A stretch of 64,000 nt of DNA from Paratinospora sagittata (GCA_035771175.1 CM069597.1:9149001-9213000); one strand, 5' to 3'; shown: positions 21,800 to 34,808, counted from the stretch's first letter. Notes: generated from the sequence alone by a model not told the origin. Made by a program: numbers and translations.

Positions 21800-23430
21800 A
21801 CAGGGGCGGACAAAGACTTAGTAAACATATCAGCAACCTGTCATTTTGAAGAAAAATGCTACGAAAGAATGAACCCTTGCTTAAATTTATCTTTAACAAG
21901 ATGACAATCAATCTCTAAATGTTTGGTTCGCTCATGAAATATTGGGTTGGCTATGATATGAAGGGTTGCCTGATTATCACACCAAAGAGGAATGGGTGAA
22001 GAAGAAGAGAGACCAAAATCAAAAAGAATGAAAGATAGCCATTGTAGTTCACAGACGGTGGTAGCCATACTTCTGTATTCAGCTTCAACAGACGAGTGAG
22101 AAACGGTGGTTTGCTTCTTAGTTTTCCATGAAATCAAGACATCTCCCAAAAAAAATGCAATAACCTGTCAAAGACCTCGACTATCAGGGCAAGAAACCCA
22201 GTCGACATCACAAAAAGCTCGTAAGTGTAAGGATGAATATGAAGGATATAACAACCCCTTTAATGGGCAACTCTTGAGATAACGCATAATATGAATGACA
22301 ACATCCCAATGGCCTTGACAAGGGGCGTTGACAAACTAACTTAGTTGTTGAACTCCATAAAAAATATCAGGCCTTGTGAAGCCTAGGTAAAAAAGATGTC
22401 CAACCAAACGCCTATATCTGTCAGAATCTAACAAAGGAGAACCTATCTCATGTGTAAGTTTAATTACTTTTGGAAGAGGAGTAAGAGCAGGCTTACTTCC
22501 CAACAAGCCTGTATCACAGAGAATATCCAATGTGTATTTGCGTTGATTAATATAAGTGCCCCCACGTAATCTTGCAATTTCAAGTTCAAGGAAATACTTG
22601 ACATATCCAAGATCTTTGATGGTGAATTTAGAGTGAAGAAAGTCTTTATCAGCTACAATATCATGCTCATTAGTTTTAGTTATCAACACATCATCAACAT
22701 TATCACGGCCAAAAAAGAATCAGAGGATTGTTTGAGAAATAAATAATGATCATGAGCTAATTGAGTAAAACCAAAATTCTGCAACTGAATGGTGAATTCT
22801 TGGTTCCATTGACAAGATGTCTGTTTAAGCCCATATAAAGACCTCTTAAGCTTGCAAAACTCACCAGGTTTAACCTTGAGGAGGTACCATATACACCTCT
22901 TCATCCAAAAACTCATGTAAAAAAGCATTGTTTATGTCAAGCTGATGCATAAGCCGTGATTTAGCAGTTGCAATGGCTAAAAATACTTGTACAGTAACTA
23001 CTTTAGCAACCGGTGAAAAACTATCAAAGTAATCTTCTCCTTCAACCTGATTATACCCCTTAGCTACAAGTCGTGCCTTACACTTGTCAACACTCCCTTC
23101 AGGTTTCAATTTAACCTTGTAAACTCACTTGGAACCAATGGTTTTCTTACCAATAGGTAAATGAGTAAGTTCCCAAGTATTATTTGTCTCTAAAGCTGTA
23201 AGTTCTGTATTCATTGCCTCAATCCACTCTTGATGAACACTAGCTTGTTTGTAAGAAGTTGGCTCTTGGATGTTAGGCACATTAGCTAAAAATGTCATGT
23301 ATAAATGAGAGAAAATGGGAAAGCTAGTATAAGGAAATGTGGTAGGTGTATGAGGAGAAGAAGTAACAGGTGCAATGACTGAAGAGGAAGAAGCATCAGA
23401 AGAATGACTAGAAAGCATAACATTGGACAC
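21800..23430 (-). pseudogene. Copia reverse transcriptase and RNase H
   Basis: RT motifs in order: [70 protein letters not shown], then the box that should read YVDDV (minus strand near 22,685-22,705), broken by a frame change, and GYVKYFLELEIAR. RNase H follows: [47 protein letters not shown], and ADMFTKSL near 21,830. Stops lie, for instance, after the GSK near 23,125 and near 22,170. It cannot make one continuous polyprotein. Confidence 0.9.
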
Positions 23431-23459
23431 AAAATCATTTAACCAAGCAGGTTTAGTCC

Positions 23460-24450
23460 TTATACGAGCACTAGTTCAAACCGGAACAGGATTAGAGTGC
23501 ACATCAAAAGAAGAATGAGAGAAAGTAAATGAAGGAGGTAAAGAATCAGAATTATCAGTAATTTTTGTAGACGAGGTAGGTGAAAATGAAAGAGGATCAT
23601 TATTAGTGTCTTCAATGAATGAAATAGAAGGTAAAGGAATATAAGAAGATGAAGAAGAGGGCAAGATTGCATAAGGGAAAACTGTTTCATGAAAAATAAT
23701 GTCTCTTGAAATATAAACTTGATGAGTATTAATATCATAAGCCTTATAAGCTTTTTGTCCAGAACTATAGCTTATGAAAATACATTTGGAAGCTCTAGGA
23801 GCAAATCTTTATGTGGTTGAGTGTTAGTGACAAAACACAAACAACCAAAGCATTTCAAAGTAGAATAATCTGGTGGTGTATGATATAAAATTTCATAAGG
23901 AGTTTTCCAATTAAGAATAGAGCTTGGAAGCCGATTGATGATGTGAGTGGCTACCAAAATAGAATCACCCCAAAATTTCTTTGGCAAATGAGATTGAAAC
24001 ATGAAAGCTCTAGCAACTTGAAGAAGATGCTTGTGTTTCCTTTTCACAACATCATTTTGTTGTGGTGTGTAAACACAAGTTTTTTGATGTAAAATTTCAA
24101 AATTTGAAAAAAGTTTTTGACATTCAAAATTGACAAATTCAATACCATTATCTGTTCTAATGGTTTGAACTTGTGTGTGAAATTGATTTTTGTACTAACT
24201 TTCGAAAATTAGTAAGAGTAGATATAGTTTGAGCTTTAGAATGAAGCAAAAAGTCCATGTGGCCCTACTAAAATCATCCACAATTGTAAGTATATAATGA
24301 GCTCCTGAAATAGAGGCTTGCTTATATAGACCACAAAGATCTAAATGAAGTAATTCAAGAATGTGATTAGTATGTATATGACTTATAGGAAAAGGTAGTC
24401 TATGTTGCTTTGGACAATGGACAAACATCACACAAAGTAAAAAAATCATT
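23460..24450 (-). pseudogene. Copia integrase
   Basis: Minus-strand peptides HRLPFPISH and LDLCGLYKQASISGAHYILTI with VDDFSRATWTF (first Asp, near 24,260) represent the core; a frame break follows, then QKTCVYTPQQN-type text and KRKHKHLLQVARAF, LPKKFWGDSILVATHIINR and LPSSILNWKTPYEILYHTPP. The C-terminal region (23,460-23,738) is low-complexity. The integrase would insert the cDNA; it is inactive here because of several breaks. Confidence 0.85.
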
Positions 24451-24690
24451 TGATGGAGAATTAAAGAAATGTAAGTGTTTCAAAACATCAAATGAAGAAT
24501 GTCCAAGTCTTTTATGCCAAAGGAAATAAGAAGATGCCTATGTTTTATTTATGTAACTAACATCATTACAAGAAGAAAATGGCATAAAAGAGAGGCACTT
24601 ATCTCTTTGTTGTGCAATTGATGCCAAGTGACCAGTACAAGATTTCACATGTTCAATGGAAAAACAGTTTTTGCCCAAAATGTATAGACT

Positions 24691-26190
24691 TCATACCACT
24701 TTACCAATGGCCAAGACCTCTTCAATCATCTGGTCCTGTAAAATGCAACAAGTTGGATGAAAAATGAATTTTATACTAGCTGTTGTGGTGAGTTTATTGA
24801 TAGATAAAAGGTTGAATTTAAAGCCGGGAACATGTAAAGTGTTCTTGAGGATTATTTTAGGATGAAAAAGGACATTTCCACAATGTGTTACTGATTTTAT
24901 AGAGCCATCAGGTAGGTAAACAGGAATGGGTTTTTCCAACAAAGAAGGTTGATAAAAAAGGGTTAAATCAGTACACATGTGGTTTGAAGCACCCGTATCT
25001 ACTATCCAAGTATCAGGTTTTAACAAAGCAAGAGTATTCAAAGCATAATTGTGGATTATACCGACAAAATTTCTCAAGCGTGCAAGATTGATGTAATTGC
25101 TATCCATGAAAGACTTTCCCTTCAAGCTCTTGGCTAGTTCTTGTTGTACCATAGTCGATATGGTAGAACTAATATCAGGTTGCTTGTCATTAGCTAGGTC
25201 AGTCGCAACATCAAGTGGGCTTTCTACCAAATTCACAACAGCCCTATCAGTAATTTTGTTTTTCTGCTCCTTAAAATCCTTGTACCAATTAGGATATCCA
25301 TGAAGCTTAAAGCAAGTTTCCTTCACATGCCCATTTGCATTACAATGGTCACAATGACGATCCACTTTCTTTGAAATATCTTTCTTCTTTAAGCTCTATT
25401 TAGGAACTCCTTCTTTCTTGAAATTCTGAGATTTCACAAACAACGCAGTACTGCTAGTGGTGTTCACAAAAATAATCTACACATTCCTCTATTTTTTCAC
25501 TCGCAATATCAAGGAATAAGCCTTATTAACAAATGGAAGAGGATTTGTTACTAAGATCTGGTTTCTTATGGGATCAAAAACATCATTGAGTCCCATAAAA
25601 AATTGCATTAGACAAGTAGATGAAGTCATATCTACAACAATCTTAGCAACTCCACATGTGCATTGTGGAATAGGTGTCAAACAATTAAGTTCATCCCACA
25701 ATTTCTTTAGTTTCGTGTAATACTGAGTAACATAAAGATTGCCTTTTGAAATCGAACCAATTTCTCTTTGAATCTAATAAATCAAAGGACCATTGGATTC
25801 ACCAAAACGTTCTTCTAATTCCTTTCATAAATCTTTGGCAGAAGTGGTATACAAAAAGGCTTTCACTATTTCGTTAGAAATTAAATTCAATAGCCAAGAT
25901 ATAACCATATAGTCCACACTCTTTTCCATTGAGCAAAATTAGATGATTTTTCATTTGGCATTACACAATCTCCATTAACAAAACCTAGTTTTACTTTAGC
26001 ACCAAGAGTTATCCTCATTGAACGACTCCAAGAAAGGTAATTATTACCTGTTAATGGAGTTGACACCAATATCATGCCGAGATGATCGAAATTTTGTAAA
26101 AATAAAGGATCGTCATTGTTCAACATCTGCATTTCCATCAAACCAGTTGTAGATGTTCTAGATCTAGAATCCAATCGTTGCTATGTATCT
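24691..26190 (-). pseudogene. Copia gag and protease
   Basis: Gag begins near 26,190 and shows PLTGNNYLSWSRSMRITLG, LMQFFMGLNDVFDPIRNQIL and the zinc knuckle CDHCNANGHVKETCFKLHG (minus strand, about 25,295-25,355). The protease follows in the same frame with WIVDTGASNHM (the D-T-G motif, near 25,000), LPDGS and NTLHVPGFKFNLLSI. Stops break gag near 25,840, 25,770, 25,485 and 25,395. Gag forms the particle; the protease cleaves the polyprotein. Confidence 0.9.
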
Positions 26191-26308
26191 TCCATAATCA
26201 CACTAGGTTTCTTCGATCAATCGTAAGTTTCTTGAAAGGAAAGAAAAAATTCAATTCAAGAACATAAAAAAACTAGAAAAGAATAAAAAGGAGAATAGGA
26301 TTGATCTT

Positions 26309-26320
26309 GCTCTGCTACCA
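26309..26320 (-). promoter_or_regulatory. Primer-binding site of the copia element
   Basis: TGGTAGCAGAGC on the minus strand directly after the LTR end. It differs at one base from TGGTATCAGAGC, the usual complement of the 3' end of plant initiator tRNA-Met. Confidence 0.8.
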
Positions 26321-26579
26321 TGAACAAGATCATGAGATCAAAATATCTCAGACAAAAGAAAATAAGGAGGCAATGTAAACAAGAGAGCTGTAATTTTCAT
26401 ATTCATCAATCTAATACAACACCACCTTCTGATATACATATATAGGCTACAGGGAATAACCGCCTCATATTTGTTCTGTTATAGGTAGCTCAACAATTTA
26501 CTGTCTTAATTACAAACTACTAATTAACTTAAGTCACTAATGATAAATTAACTAGTTAAAACTAACACATATATGTACA
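26321..26579 (-). mobile_element. 5' LTR of the copia element
   Basis: 259 bp. On the minus strand it runs from TGTACATATATGTG (26,579) to CTTGTTCA (26,321). Its first 100 bp reappear as the truncated 3' LTR (21,636-21,734), for example TTAGTTTTAAC, CATTAGTGACTTA and AATTAGTA. Confidence 0.85.
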
Positions 26580-26745
26580 TAAAAGAATATAAAAAAGAAC
26601 GATAAAAAATAAAAAATTAAAGAAGGTTTTTTTTTTGGAAAAGCAAAAGTCTCAAATCAAGAATTAAAGAGCGAACAAATAACAAATATATATATACATT
26701 CAGTGTCGCGTGGCACAGGGTATGCGCGGTCGAGTCCGTGGTCCA

Positions 26746-26984
26746 GAGGGAGTCCTTATTTGAATGAAAAACGGAACACTCCTCTTTCCGGGCATATCCA
26801 ACGAAGATAAGTACCATCATACGATCACAGGCATGTATAGGAACTCGGAAGAGAGAGGGAATCCTTATTTCAATGAGACAGGAACATTCCTCTTTCCGTG
26901 CATATTCAACGTATATAAGTAGCATCATACGATCACAGGCCATACATTGAACTTTGAAATATTTCCTAACGAATTACTGAAGCA
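26746..26984 (+). promoter_or_regulatory. Tandemly duplicated core promoter of the AAP gene
   Basis: Two units of 109 bp start at 26,746 and 26,855 (GAGGGAGTCCTTATT and GAGGGAATCCTTATT), sharing ATTCCTCTTTCCG-type text and TAGCATCATACGATCACAGG-type text. The second has a good TATA box (TATATAA, 26,912-26,918), about 67 bp before the ATG. The matching place in the first unit reads GAAGATAAGTACC, so that TATA is lost. The start of transcription is inferred near 26,945. Confidence 0.75.
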
Positions 26985-29894
26985 ATGGCGTCCCAATGCT
27001 CTGTTCAAGGAAAAAGAGACATTACGGTTTCCGGTGATAACCCTAGAGGTCAGATTATCAGAACTGGTAAGCAAGAAGCCCTTTATTTACTAATTACTAC
27101 AATTTTTTAATTGATTTCGTTTCATCTCTAGCGTTTCGATTTCGGCTTCAAGTCTTTGAACTCTCTTCTTTTCTTTTCTTTTTCGTCTGTGTTTCAGTTG
27201 CTGCTTAGAAGATTTTCGTTCCGTTAATTAGAGTTTTAGTTTCGTATCTTTCATGAATCTTTGAATGCTCTGTCTCTGAAGTTCATGTAGTTGGAAGATT
27301 TATTTATTTATTTATTAAACATAGTGTTTCTTGGATTCTATAATGGTGGAGTTTATGATGTCATAAGTGTGTGTATGTATTTATTAGTTTCTATCTGAGT
27401 TTCTTTCTTGTATCTTTTGCCTTTTGTCGGAAGAGTTGAGATGACTGTATAGAAGGTTGTAATTAGGTTTTTTTTTTTTTTTTTACAGTGAGGAAAATGG
27501 AATGCTTTCTCGTTTGGAATGCTTTGGTTTTAGTTTTCGATTTGATCTGGAATTAGAATTTGTGGTAAAAAAGCGTGAAAGCTTTTTCCCTTTTTCCTGT
27601 GTTTGCTACATGATTTCTTTCGCCTTTTCGTGTGTTAAAATCTTTTTTTTTTCTTTTCACTTTACAATTACTAATGAAAAGTGTAGTTTTTTTTTTTTTT
27701 TTTTTTTTCAACGGGAACATTATTAGTGCAGGGTATTATATTGCTGTTATAGATTGGAAATTTGGATTTTGTGAATTTACGTTTAGAGTTTCCTTTGTTA
27801 CATATGTTATAGTGAAACAGCATTACTTGAAGGTTGTAGCGATGATGATCCTGACCCTACCTATTGTATTGAATTAATGTTTTGATCGATGTAGGAACGT
27901 TTTGGACGAGTATTGCTCACATAATTACTGCGGTTATTGGATCTGGAGTTCTTTCTCTAGCATGGAGCACTGCACAGTTGGGTTGGATTGCGGCGCCTGT
28001 GTCCATGGTTTCTTTCGCCGTTGTTACCTATATTTCTTCGTCGCTCCTTGCCGACTGTTATATTTGGCCTCCCGGAAACAGAAACTATACCTACATGGAT
28101 GCCGTTCACCAAATCTTGGGTATATATACACACTTTTTCAAACTATATATATTTCTTTCATCTCTACCCTTGGTTTGAATAGTTAGATTGGTGTTATGTA
28201 AGTATATATACAGGTAAGAAGCAGAAGTGGTTGTGTGGTTTTTTTCAGTATCTGAGCATGTTTGGAACCGGCATTGCATATGTAGTTACTACTGGCATCA
28301 GTATGAGGTAAACTCGATCCATCTCTTGATCAAAACCCATCTTAATTTACTATAGGCTAATGATATTATATCTTTAACAAGAAAACCCCATGCACCATAG
28401 TAATTCTTATTTCGTCTATGTTTATTAATTTCTTGCTAATGATCTTTTGTTGTTGTAATATACAGAGCAATTCAGAGATCAAATTGTTTTCACAGAGAAG
28501 GGCATGGTGTGCCATGTGCATATGGGCATACTGTATATATGCTGCTATTTGGAATTGTGCAAATTTTCTTCTCTCAGATACCCGATTTTCACAACATGAA
28601 AGGACTCTCAATTCTGGCAACAATCATGTCTTTCTCCTACTCTCTCATTGGATTTGCACTTGGCTTAGCCAAAGTAATAGGTACAATTAATTAATGCTTA
28701 ATGCTCTCTCTTAATTTTGATATATAGTCATGTGTTATTCAAGCATGAAGGAACACGTGTTGAAGGTTCATATATATATATATATATATATCTAATTTGC
28801 AGGAAATGGATATATCAAGGGGAGTATTGACGGAGTCCCCGCAATTACAACAGTTCAAAAAGTGTGGAATGTTTCCCAAGCACTAGGAGACATTGCTTTT
28901 GCTTATCCATATTCCCTTATTCTTATTGAGATTCAGGTGATCACGAGTCTTTTTCATTTATTATAACAAATTAAAGGGAGTTATCAAACAACCCTTTAAT
29001 TCATCAACTTTGATATGTACAAGCATAGGGGTCTTATATAAGTTTCTGTGTCTTTGTGAATTAAGGATACTCTGAGGTCGCCGCCGGCTGAAAATCAGAC
29101 AATGAAGAAGGCGTCGAGGGCAGCGATTTGCATCACCACCCTTTTTTACCTTTGCTGTGGAGGCTTTGGATATGCAGCCTTTGGAAACCAGACACCAGGA
29201 AATCTATTGACTGGGTTTGGATTCTATGAGCCTTTTTGGCTTGTGGACTTTGCTAATGTTTGCATCATTCTTCATCTTCTCGGAGGTTATCAGGTAACAA
29301 TATTTCTCATCTGAAACATAAAAAATAATTAATTATTTATTTTCATTTTTGAATCAACATAGAACCATGTAATATACGCTTCTCCTCGATGTTGATCCAA
29401 GGGGCATAGAAGCTTGAGCTCATCTCTATATATATTACAAGAAATTAAGTGATGATGAATGACAAATATTATCACATATGTGCATATTGCAGATATACAG
29501 TCAGCCAATATTTGGTTTTGTGGAGAACTTTTTAGCAGACAAGTATCCCAGCAGTGCGTTCGTGAACAAATCATATACAGTGAATTTTCCTCTATTGCGG
29601 AGTTTTAAGATAAATTTCCTGAGGCTCTGCTTTAGAACAGCTTATGTTTCAGCAACAACAGGGATTGCACTGCTATTTCCTTACTTCAACGAGGTGTTGG
29701 GGGTGATAGGTGCCTTGAACTTCTGGCCATTGGCGATATATTTCCCAGTGCAGATGTACTTTGTGCGGAGAGAGATTGCGAGTTGGACAAGAAGATGGCT
29801 TGTTCTTCAGGCTTTTAGCATTCTTTGCTTGCTTTTGACTGTGGTGGTCTTGGTTGGATCTTTCCATGGACTTATTAATGCCAGGCTAAGATAG
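26985..29894 (+). CDS. Amino acid permease (AAP family), 7 exons, 459 aa
   Basis: Exons 26,985-27,066, 27,895-28,119, 28,214-28,307, 28,466-28,680, 28,803-28,936, 29,066-29,293 and 29,493-29,894 join in frame with GT-AG junctions to 459 codons. The protein carries family text: FWTSIAHIITAVIGSGVLSL at residue 30 on, AWSTAQLGWIAAPVSM, GNRNYTYMDAVHQILG, GLAKVIGNGYIKGS, ALGDIAFAYPYSLILIEIQD, FGYAAFGNQTPGNLLTGFGF, YQIYSQPIFGFVE, and a C terminus ending GLINARLR. AAPs are proton-coupled amino acid importers of the plasma membrane with about 11 spans; 459 residues is near the usual 460-490. The N-terminal tail is short. It resembles the AAP6/AAP7-type members, but the subgroup is not certain. All exons are open. 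A decayed duplicate of its 3' end lies at 43,875-46,205. Confidence 0.93.
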
Positions 29895-30299
29895 TTAAAT
29901 TTGGAAGAGAAATGCTTCGGAGACTGCAAAAGTGTACTTGGATGTCCAAGTCCTTTACATCAACAAAGAGCCACCAAATATTCATAAATGTTAACAAAAA
30001 AAAAAATTAGAATTTAGTTTGTGAGTGTATCAATTAATTAGATCTTATGGAATGTTTATTTTCTCTTTTCAAGAAAAATAAAAAATATTTGTTAAGTTTG
30101 CTATGTGTTATGTGTTTGGTTTCTGACTTTCTTCCTTCATTTCTTCTATATTAACTTGGTCTTTCCTAATGGCAATTGACCACATGGTGTTAGCAAATGA
30201 TCACTCTTGGTGGGAGCATTTTTTATTAAGAGATCAAATCATCATACAAGAAAAAGAAAACAAAATGCTGGTTGCAACTTTGTCTGGCCTTTTACCTTC

Positions 30300-30336
<37 letters not shown>

Positions 30337-31865
30337 TTTTGTTGTAGCTTGCAAGTATACTCTTAGCTTATACTATTGGCTTAGAATCTCAATTGTTTAG
30401 GGGTTAAAATGTTTTTAATAGATTGATTTCAACAAAAAAAAAAAAAAACGTTTTTAATTGATTGGTATATGTTCTGATAGGTTATGTGGGCTTAGAAACC
30501 TACTATTTATTGATGGTCCACTTGCTCTTATGGTTTGATATATGTTTGGGTGAGTTTTTTATTTTCCAAGTACACAAGTGCAATGTGGTCTTCGTCTTCA
30601 TTGTCATAACTTATTATTTTTAGAATAATATATATCAGAGTAAAGTTTAATAGTAAATTCTCTTGACAAGTGAATAATAGAGAATTTCCTTTGGTTGAAG
30701 AAACATACTGTATATTAAAGATATGGAAGAGAATAATTAAATGTATATCTTCATTGTCATAACTTGATTATTTTTAGGATAATTTTCTCAGTTTGAGGTA
30801 TGCAATTACTTTCTCCACCTAAAAATGCAAATAAACTAGAGTTACTTAGCTCTCAATTGCATTCTGAATCAGTGACTCAAATATAAGGAACTACCTATAC
30901 AACAATGTTATTCACAAAGCCTCAGGACTGTAACTCTTGGATCAAACTTTTTCTTTTAACAAGGATGACTCTTCATTTCTGTTTTACTTTGAACATAGTC
31001 TTGACCTATGTTTTCTGGACTCGGGATATGGGTGTTAGATACGAATACATATTTAAAAGTCTGACTTGTTCATTTTTAAATTCTGTGATACAGGGACTCA
31101 GGTATATTATATGTTATTTTTTCCTTTTTTCTTCTTTTCGCACATTTATTGTTTGTTTTGTTCTCTCACTCAAGTGAATTTCACCTATTAGTCATTATCT
31201 TCTTTTATGCTTTTCCTTCTTTCTATTGGAGAGTCTACATAGTAATATTCTAAAATGTAAAGTGTTGAATACATATTGCATATTCATGTCGTATTATGAA
31301 GTGTCGGACACGAGTAGGTCAGGCTAAAGTAAAGAATTCAGGTAACATAGATCTTGACCACATCTCTCATTAACTCTCTGTTTGTAATGTTTTAACCAAG
31401 AGGAAGGAAGAGAGAATGGAAGTGAGCCTAGCACTGGTATTTCTCTTCAGCAATAAATATCCAAAATAAATTGATGAACAACCGACTTTAATCAAAATAA
31501 GATTTGAAAAATCAATAACAAAATTTCCTTTAGCAACAGATTTATCATATCCTGTTGTGTTAAGTAGAACCAGCAATCATTTTTAATCCATCTGCTCTCA
31601 TTGACTTCTCTCATGAACTAGACTTTATGCCTTTATGCAAGTATGTTCATTTATTTACATGTTATTGAACTTCTCCTAGAGAAAAACTACAATCAAGCAC
31701 ACCAGATCAGAACTTGGTTATTTCCCCAAAATCCAAAATGAGATACAAATTGCAAAAATGTATTATATAATTCATTAGCTTCAAAAAATTGACAAACCTG
31801 GCTACCTTTTAGATACATATGGACAATTGGCTGGGTTTCCCAATTGGGAACTCAATATAGTCAAA
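29895..31865 (+). other. 3' UTR and downstream region of the AAP gene
   Basis: No further gene is supported. An A tract of about 33 lies at 30,301-30,333. 29,895 to about 30,700 is the source or sister of the duplicate at 44,747-46,205. Confidence 0.6.
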
Positions 31866-32051
31866 GACTCCGTTTGGAAGAGCTTTTCCAAGAAAAATCA
31901 TTTTTTAGGAAAAGTTGGTCCCTCCCAGTTTTTTTTAAAAAAAGAAAATTATTTTTTTTACCGCAATTTAACTAGAAGTAGATGTTACCAAATAATTATA
32001 AAAGTATTTTTAAAGCAAAAGTACTTTAGAAAAACACTCTCAAACAAGGCC
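31866..32051. mobile_element. Probable short MITE
   Basis: The left end GACTCCGTTTGGAAGAGC and the reverse complement of the right end (GGCCTTGTTTGAGAGTG) are imperfect inverted repeats of the kind seen in plant MITEs. Length about 186 bp. A clean target duplication was not identified. Confidence 0.4.
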
Positions 32052-33928
32052 AAAATAACTAAAATTCTGGCTGTATAAATCACAATAAAACAAAACAAAG
32101 AATGATCCACTTGCAAAGAGTGTGCTTTGATGTGTATAATTTAATCATGAAGGAATGCCCATTGCTTATGAGTACATGAGTAAAACGTAGAAATTACATT
32201 GGCAGACCACAGGAGAAGAACTGAGACAAGACCCTTCTCATGCAAGACAACTCCTCAAGCATAAAAATTTCTTTCTTATTTATTATTTATTATGTAGGTG
32301 TTACTCTCAATTAAATGAGATGTTTTAAACTTGTTAGTGTACAAGAATCAATTATAGTATTCGCAAGGTCGATCCCTCGTAGATTGACTAGTGTGACAAC
32401 AAATAGACAAATAATTAATCAAATTCAATAATAAAAACAACTATGGCATATAAGACTTATTCTATTAATTCATGAAATTAATTTTAAATAATTATTACTC
32501 AGTTAAAATTGAATAAAAATTGATTTGAACCGGAAGATAAATCAATTAAACCAACTAAAAATAATTTTGACAAACTAAAAATTAACTTTCAAAACCAAAT
32601 ATTTTATCACAGGGAATCTTAAGCATTCAATGAATTTTGGAAATCACATTAAATCAAAAGAATTTATAGATAAAATAATTTCTTCCCAAAAATAATTCAG
32701 ATTTTTAATTAAATCAAAATAGACATGAAAACCCCTTTTTCTATATTTAAAATAACAATTTCATGAACTAGTTAGAACAAAACCTATAGCCTTAGTAGCA
32801 ATTAACTTAGCCTAACATTGCAATTAAAGAAATAGAATAAATTGTTCCTAAAACAAACCAGAAAATTTAGATTAGAAACAAACCAAGATAAAATAACCCA
32901 ACTAATCAAAAATCAGGAAATTAAATTGATTAAACTAACACGGCTAATTAATCCTGCAAATTCAAATTAACTAACCTATTAAAAATAGAATAAAATAAAC
33001 TAAAAAAGAGAATGGAATATATATACTCAAATATTGATGCAAAGAACATCACATGCGTCACATGCGTTGCACTCTCAAAGGTCTCAATCGTCCAAGTGAG
33101 AAAATAATAAAAAACCCCATCACCACCGTCTATGCTCAGAATGAGAAAACCTGAAAGCAAAACTAGCTCTTCTCCTCGAATGCCAGCAATAAAATAAATA
33201 AATAAAGAAAGAGAGATTTCACCTACAAAAAAATCAATACTCATCACCATGTCCCACTTGTAAAAAACAAAACATTCAAATTGCTGTTTTTTTTTTTTTT
33301 TATTATCGGGATTCTGGTGCCAAGGTGATCTCCTCCTTTCGCCACCAAGGTGATCTCCTCCTTCTGCTTCACGGCGAGGTTAATCCACATGGACTCGAGA
33401 TAACTGTCGGACATCGAAACAGAGACCTTTCCCAACGGGATTTTCTGTACTACAAAAATTTGAAACTAAGACGTCTTGCTTAAGCAACCAGGGCCCTTTT
33501 ACCCAAGCCAACCCTCGTTGGTAAATTTCTGCTCTTTCAATAAACTCCCCAAGCTACTGCTACTTTTTCGCCAATATCGTCGCTGATTTTTCTAGAAAAA
33601 TTTCCCAAACTCCCCTTCAATCATTCTCTTATTTCTCCTTCCAAAGTAATTGCGTTCCAGATTTCTCTCTCAATTTTCACAGATTTCTAGTCATCTACTC
33701 TCCGAGGTTTCTTTCCAAAAACCATCTCAATCTTCTCTCCAAAAGCCCTTGGCAACGCCTCTTTTCTCCAATTTGTTAAAGGTGAGAACATCTACCCATC
33801 TCCCTTTTAACTAAAAGACTGCCTTCTCTCATATGTGTCTCCTTCAATTATTTCTAAAATAAAATAAATTAATTAATTAATTTAAATAAAACATCAAACA
33901 CCAATTTAACAAATAAATAAATAAAAAT
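32052..33928. other. Gene-free region before the Tat element
   Basis: AT-rich; no coding text recognised. A short repeat CCAAGGTGATCTCCTCCTT occurs twice at about 33,319-33,362. The text CGCAAGGTCGATCCCTCG near 32,361 looks repeat-derived, but I cannot assign a family. Confidence 0.4.
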
Positions 33929-34788
33929 TGTTGGACCATATACCGAGCATGCAACCATGCTAGCCTTGTCCAATGCAACGCAACACGTACCATGTATATG
34001 TACTGACCTATTCTAGACAGAGGATACGAATCTATCCAACCGGGCACATAGTTAGAGCCGATGGTCGGTCACACCGACCAGAAGAATGTCATATCCGCAG
34101 AGGATGGCAAGTCAGCAATAATAGTTCTACAAATCCAGGTAGGCATACCATACCAATGAATACCGACCACTATCTATCGATCTTGTTACAGACCATATCT
34201 TCAGTATCAAGCAAATGAGAGACTACAGATCGGAATACCGACCTGTAGAGATCTCCGACTCCAGAACGGATGACGACAGAATGCCTGATCATATAGGGAT
34301 AGGGCATGATCCACTGTGACAAGTTCGGGATCCACTCCTAATCCGACTCTAATAAGGTCAGATACTCTACTAGTTCGACTAGAAGGCTGCTAAGTCATCC
34401 TAATCCTATAAGGATAGTACTAGATCCTACCAGGAATCAAACAGGCTCTCCCAACACGAGTTGGACTCATGATTCTACAACCACACTACTACAAGGCCAA
34501 AGACCTCAAGCCCTCTCTATGAAAAGATCACAACCCCTAAGGGAGAGGTAAGCAACACTAAGTCATTATCGACTCAGTTCAATATTACGCAGTTCTGAAC
34601 TAACTTAGGCATCAGAGGGTCTTTGGGCGACACCACACCGGTGTTCCTTACGATAGCCTGCGTACTCTTATTTTTCCTCTTTCAGATAACCAACCTCTCG
34701 CGATTTCTCCAGCACTCCGACGAGTTCCAAATCAGTATCTACCCTCCACCGCATCGTCTACTGGTGTTGGTCAAATCTTGCACCAACA
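33929..34788 (+). mobile_element. 5' LTR of Tat element A
   Basis: 860 bp from TGTTGGACC to GCACCAACA. An inverted copy of the same family is the solo LTR at 43,897-44,741; both share, for example, CCGACCTGTAGAGATCTCC-type text and the end CAAATCTTGCACCAACA (the other copy has AAATATTGCACTAACA). Confidence 0.85.
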
Positions 34789-34789
34789 T

Positions 34790-34808
34790 CTGGCATCGTT
34801 TGTGGGGA
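34790..34808 (+). promoter_or_regulatory. Primer-binding site of Tat element A
   Basis: CTGGCATCGTTTGTGGGGA directly follows the LTR. It is close to TGGCGCCGTCTGTGGGAA-type sites of Tat/Ogre elements, which pair with a tRNA-Arg 3' end; which tRNA applies here is inferred. Confidence 0.65.

Larger units (their letters stand above)
21636..26579 (-). mobile_element. Ty1/copia retrotransposon, degenerate
   Basis: A minus-strand element with domain order gag, protease, integrase, RT, RNase H, the copia order. The 5' LTR is 26,321-26,579 and the PBS adjoins it. The 3' side has a PPT (AAGGGGGGA on the minus strand, near 21,735-21,743) followed by TGTACATATATGTG, identical to the start of the 5' LTR. 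The 3' LTR is matched for only about 100 bp (to about 21,636) and then diverges, so it is truncated. Coding parts carry several stops and frameshifts. The target duplication cannot be checked. Confidence 0.9.

Noticed and set aside
30169..30366. 65-aa frame ending in poly-Lys
   Set aside because: The Lys run is the A tract at 30,301-30,333; the region is non-coding downstream DNA of the AAP gene.
30905..31177. 90-aa hydrophobic frame downstream of the AAP gene
   Set aside because: AT-rich chance frame with no family text and no promoter seen.
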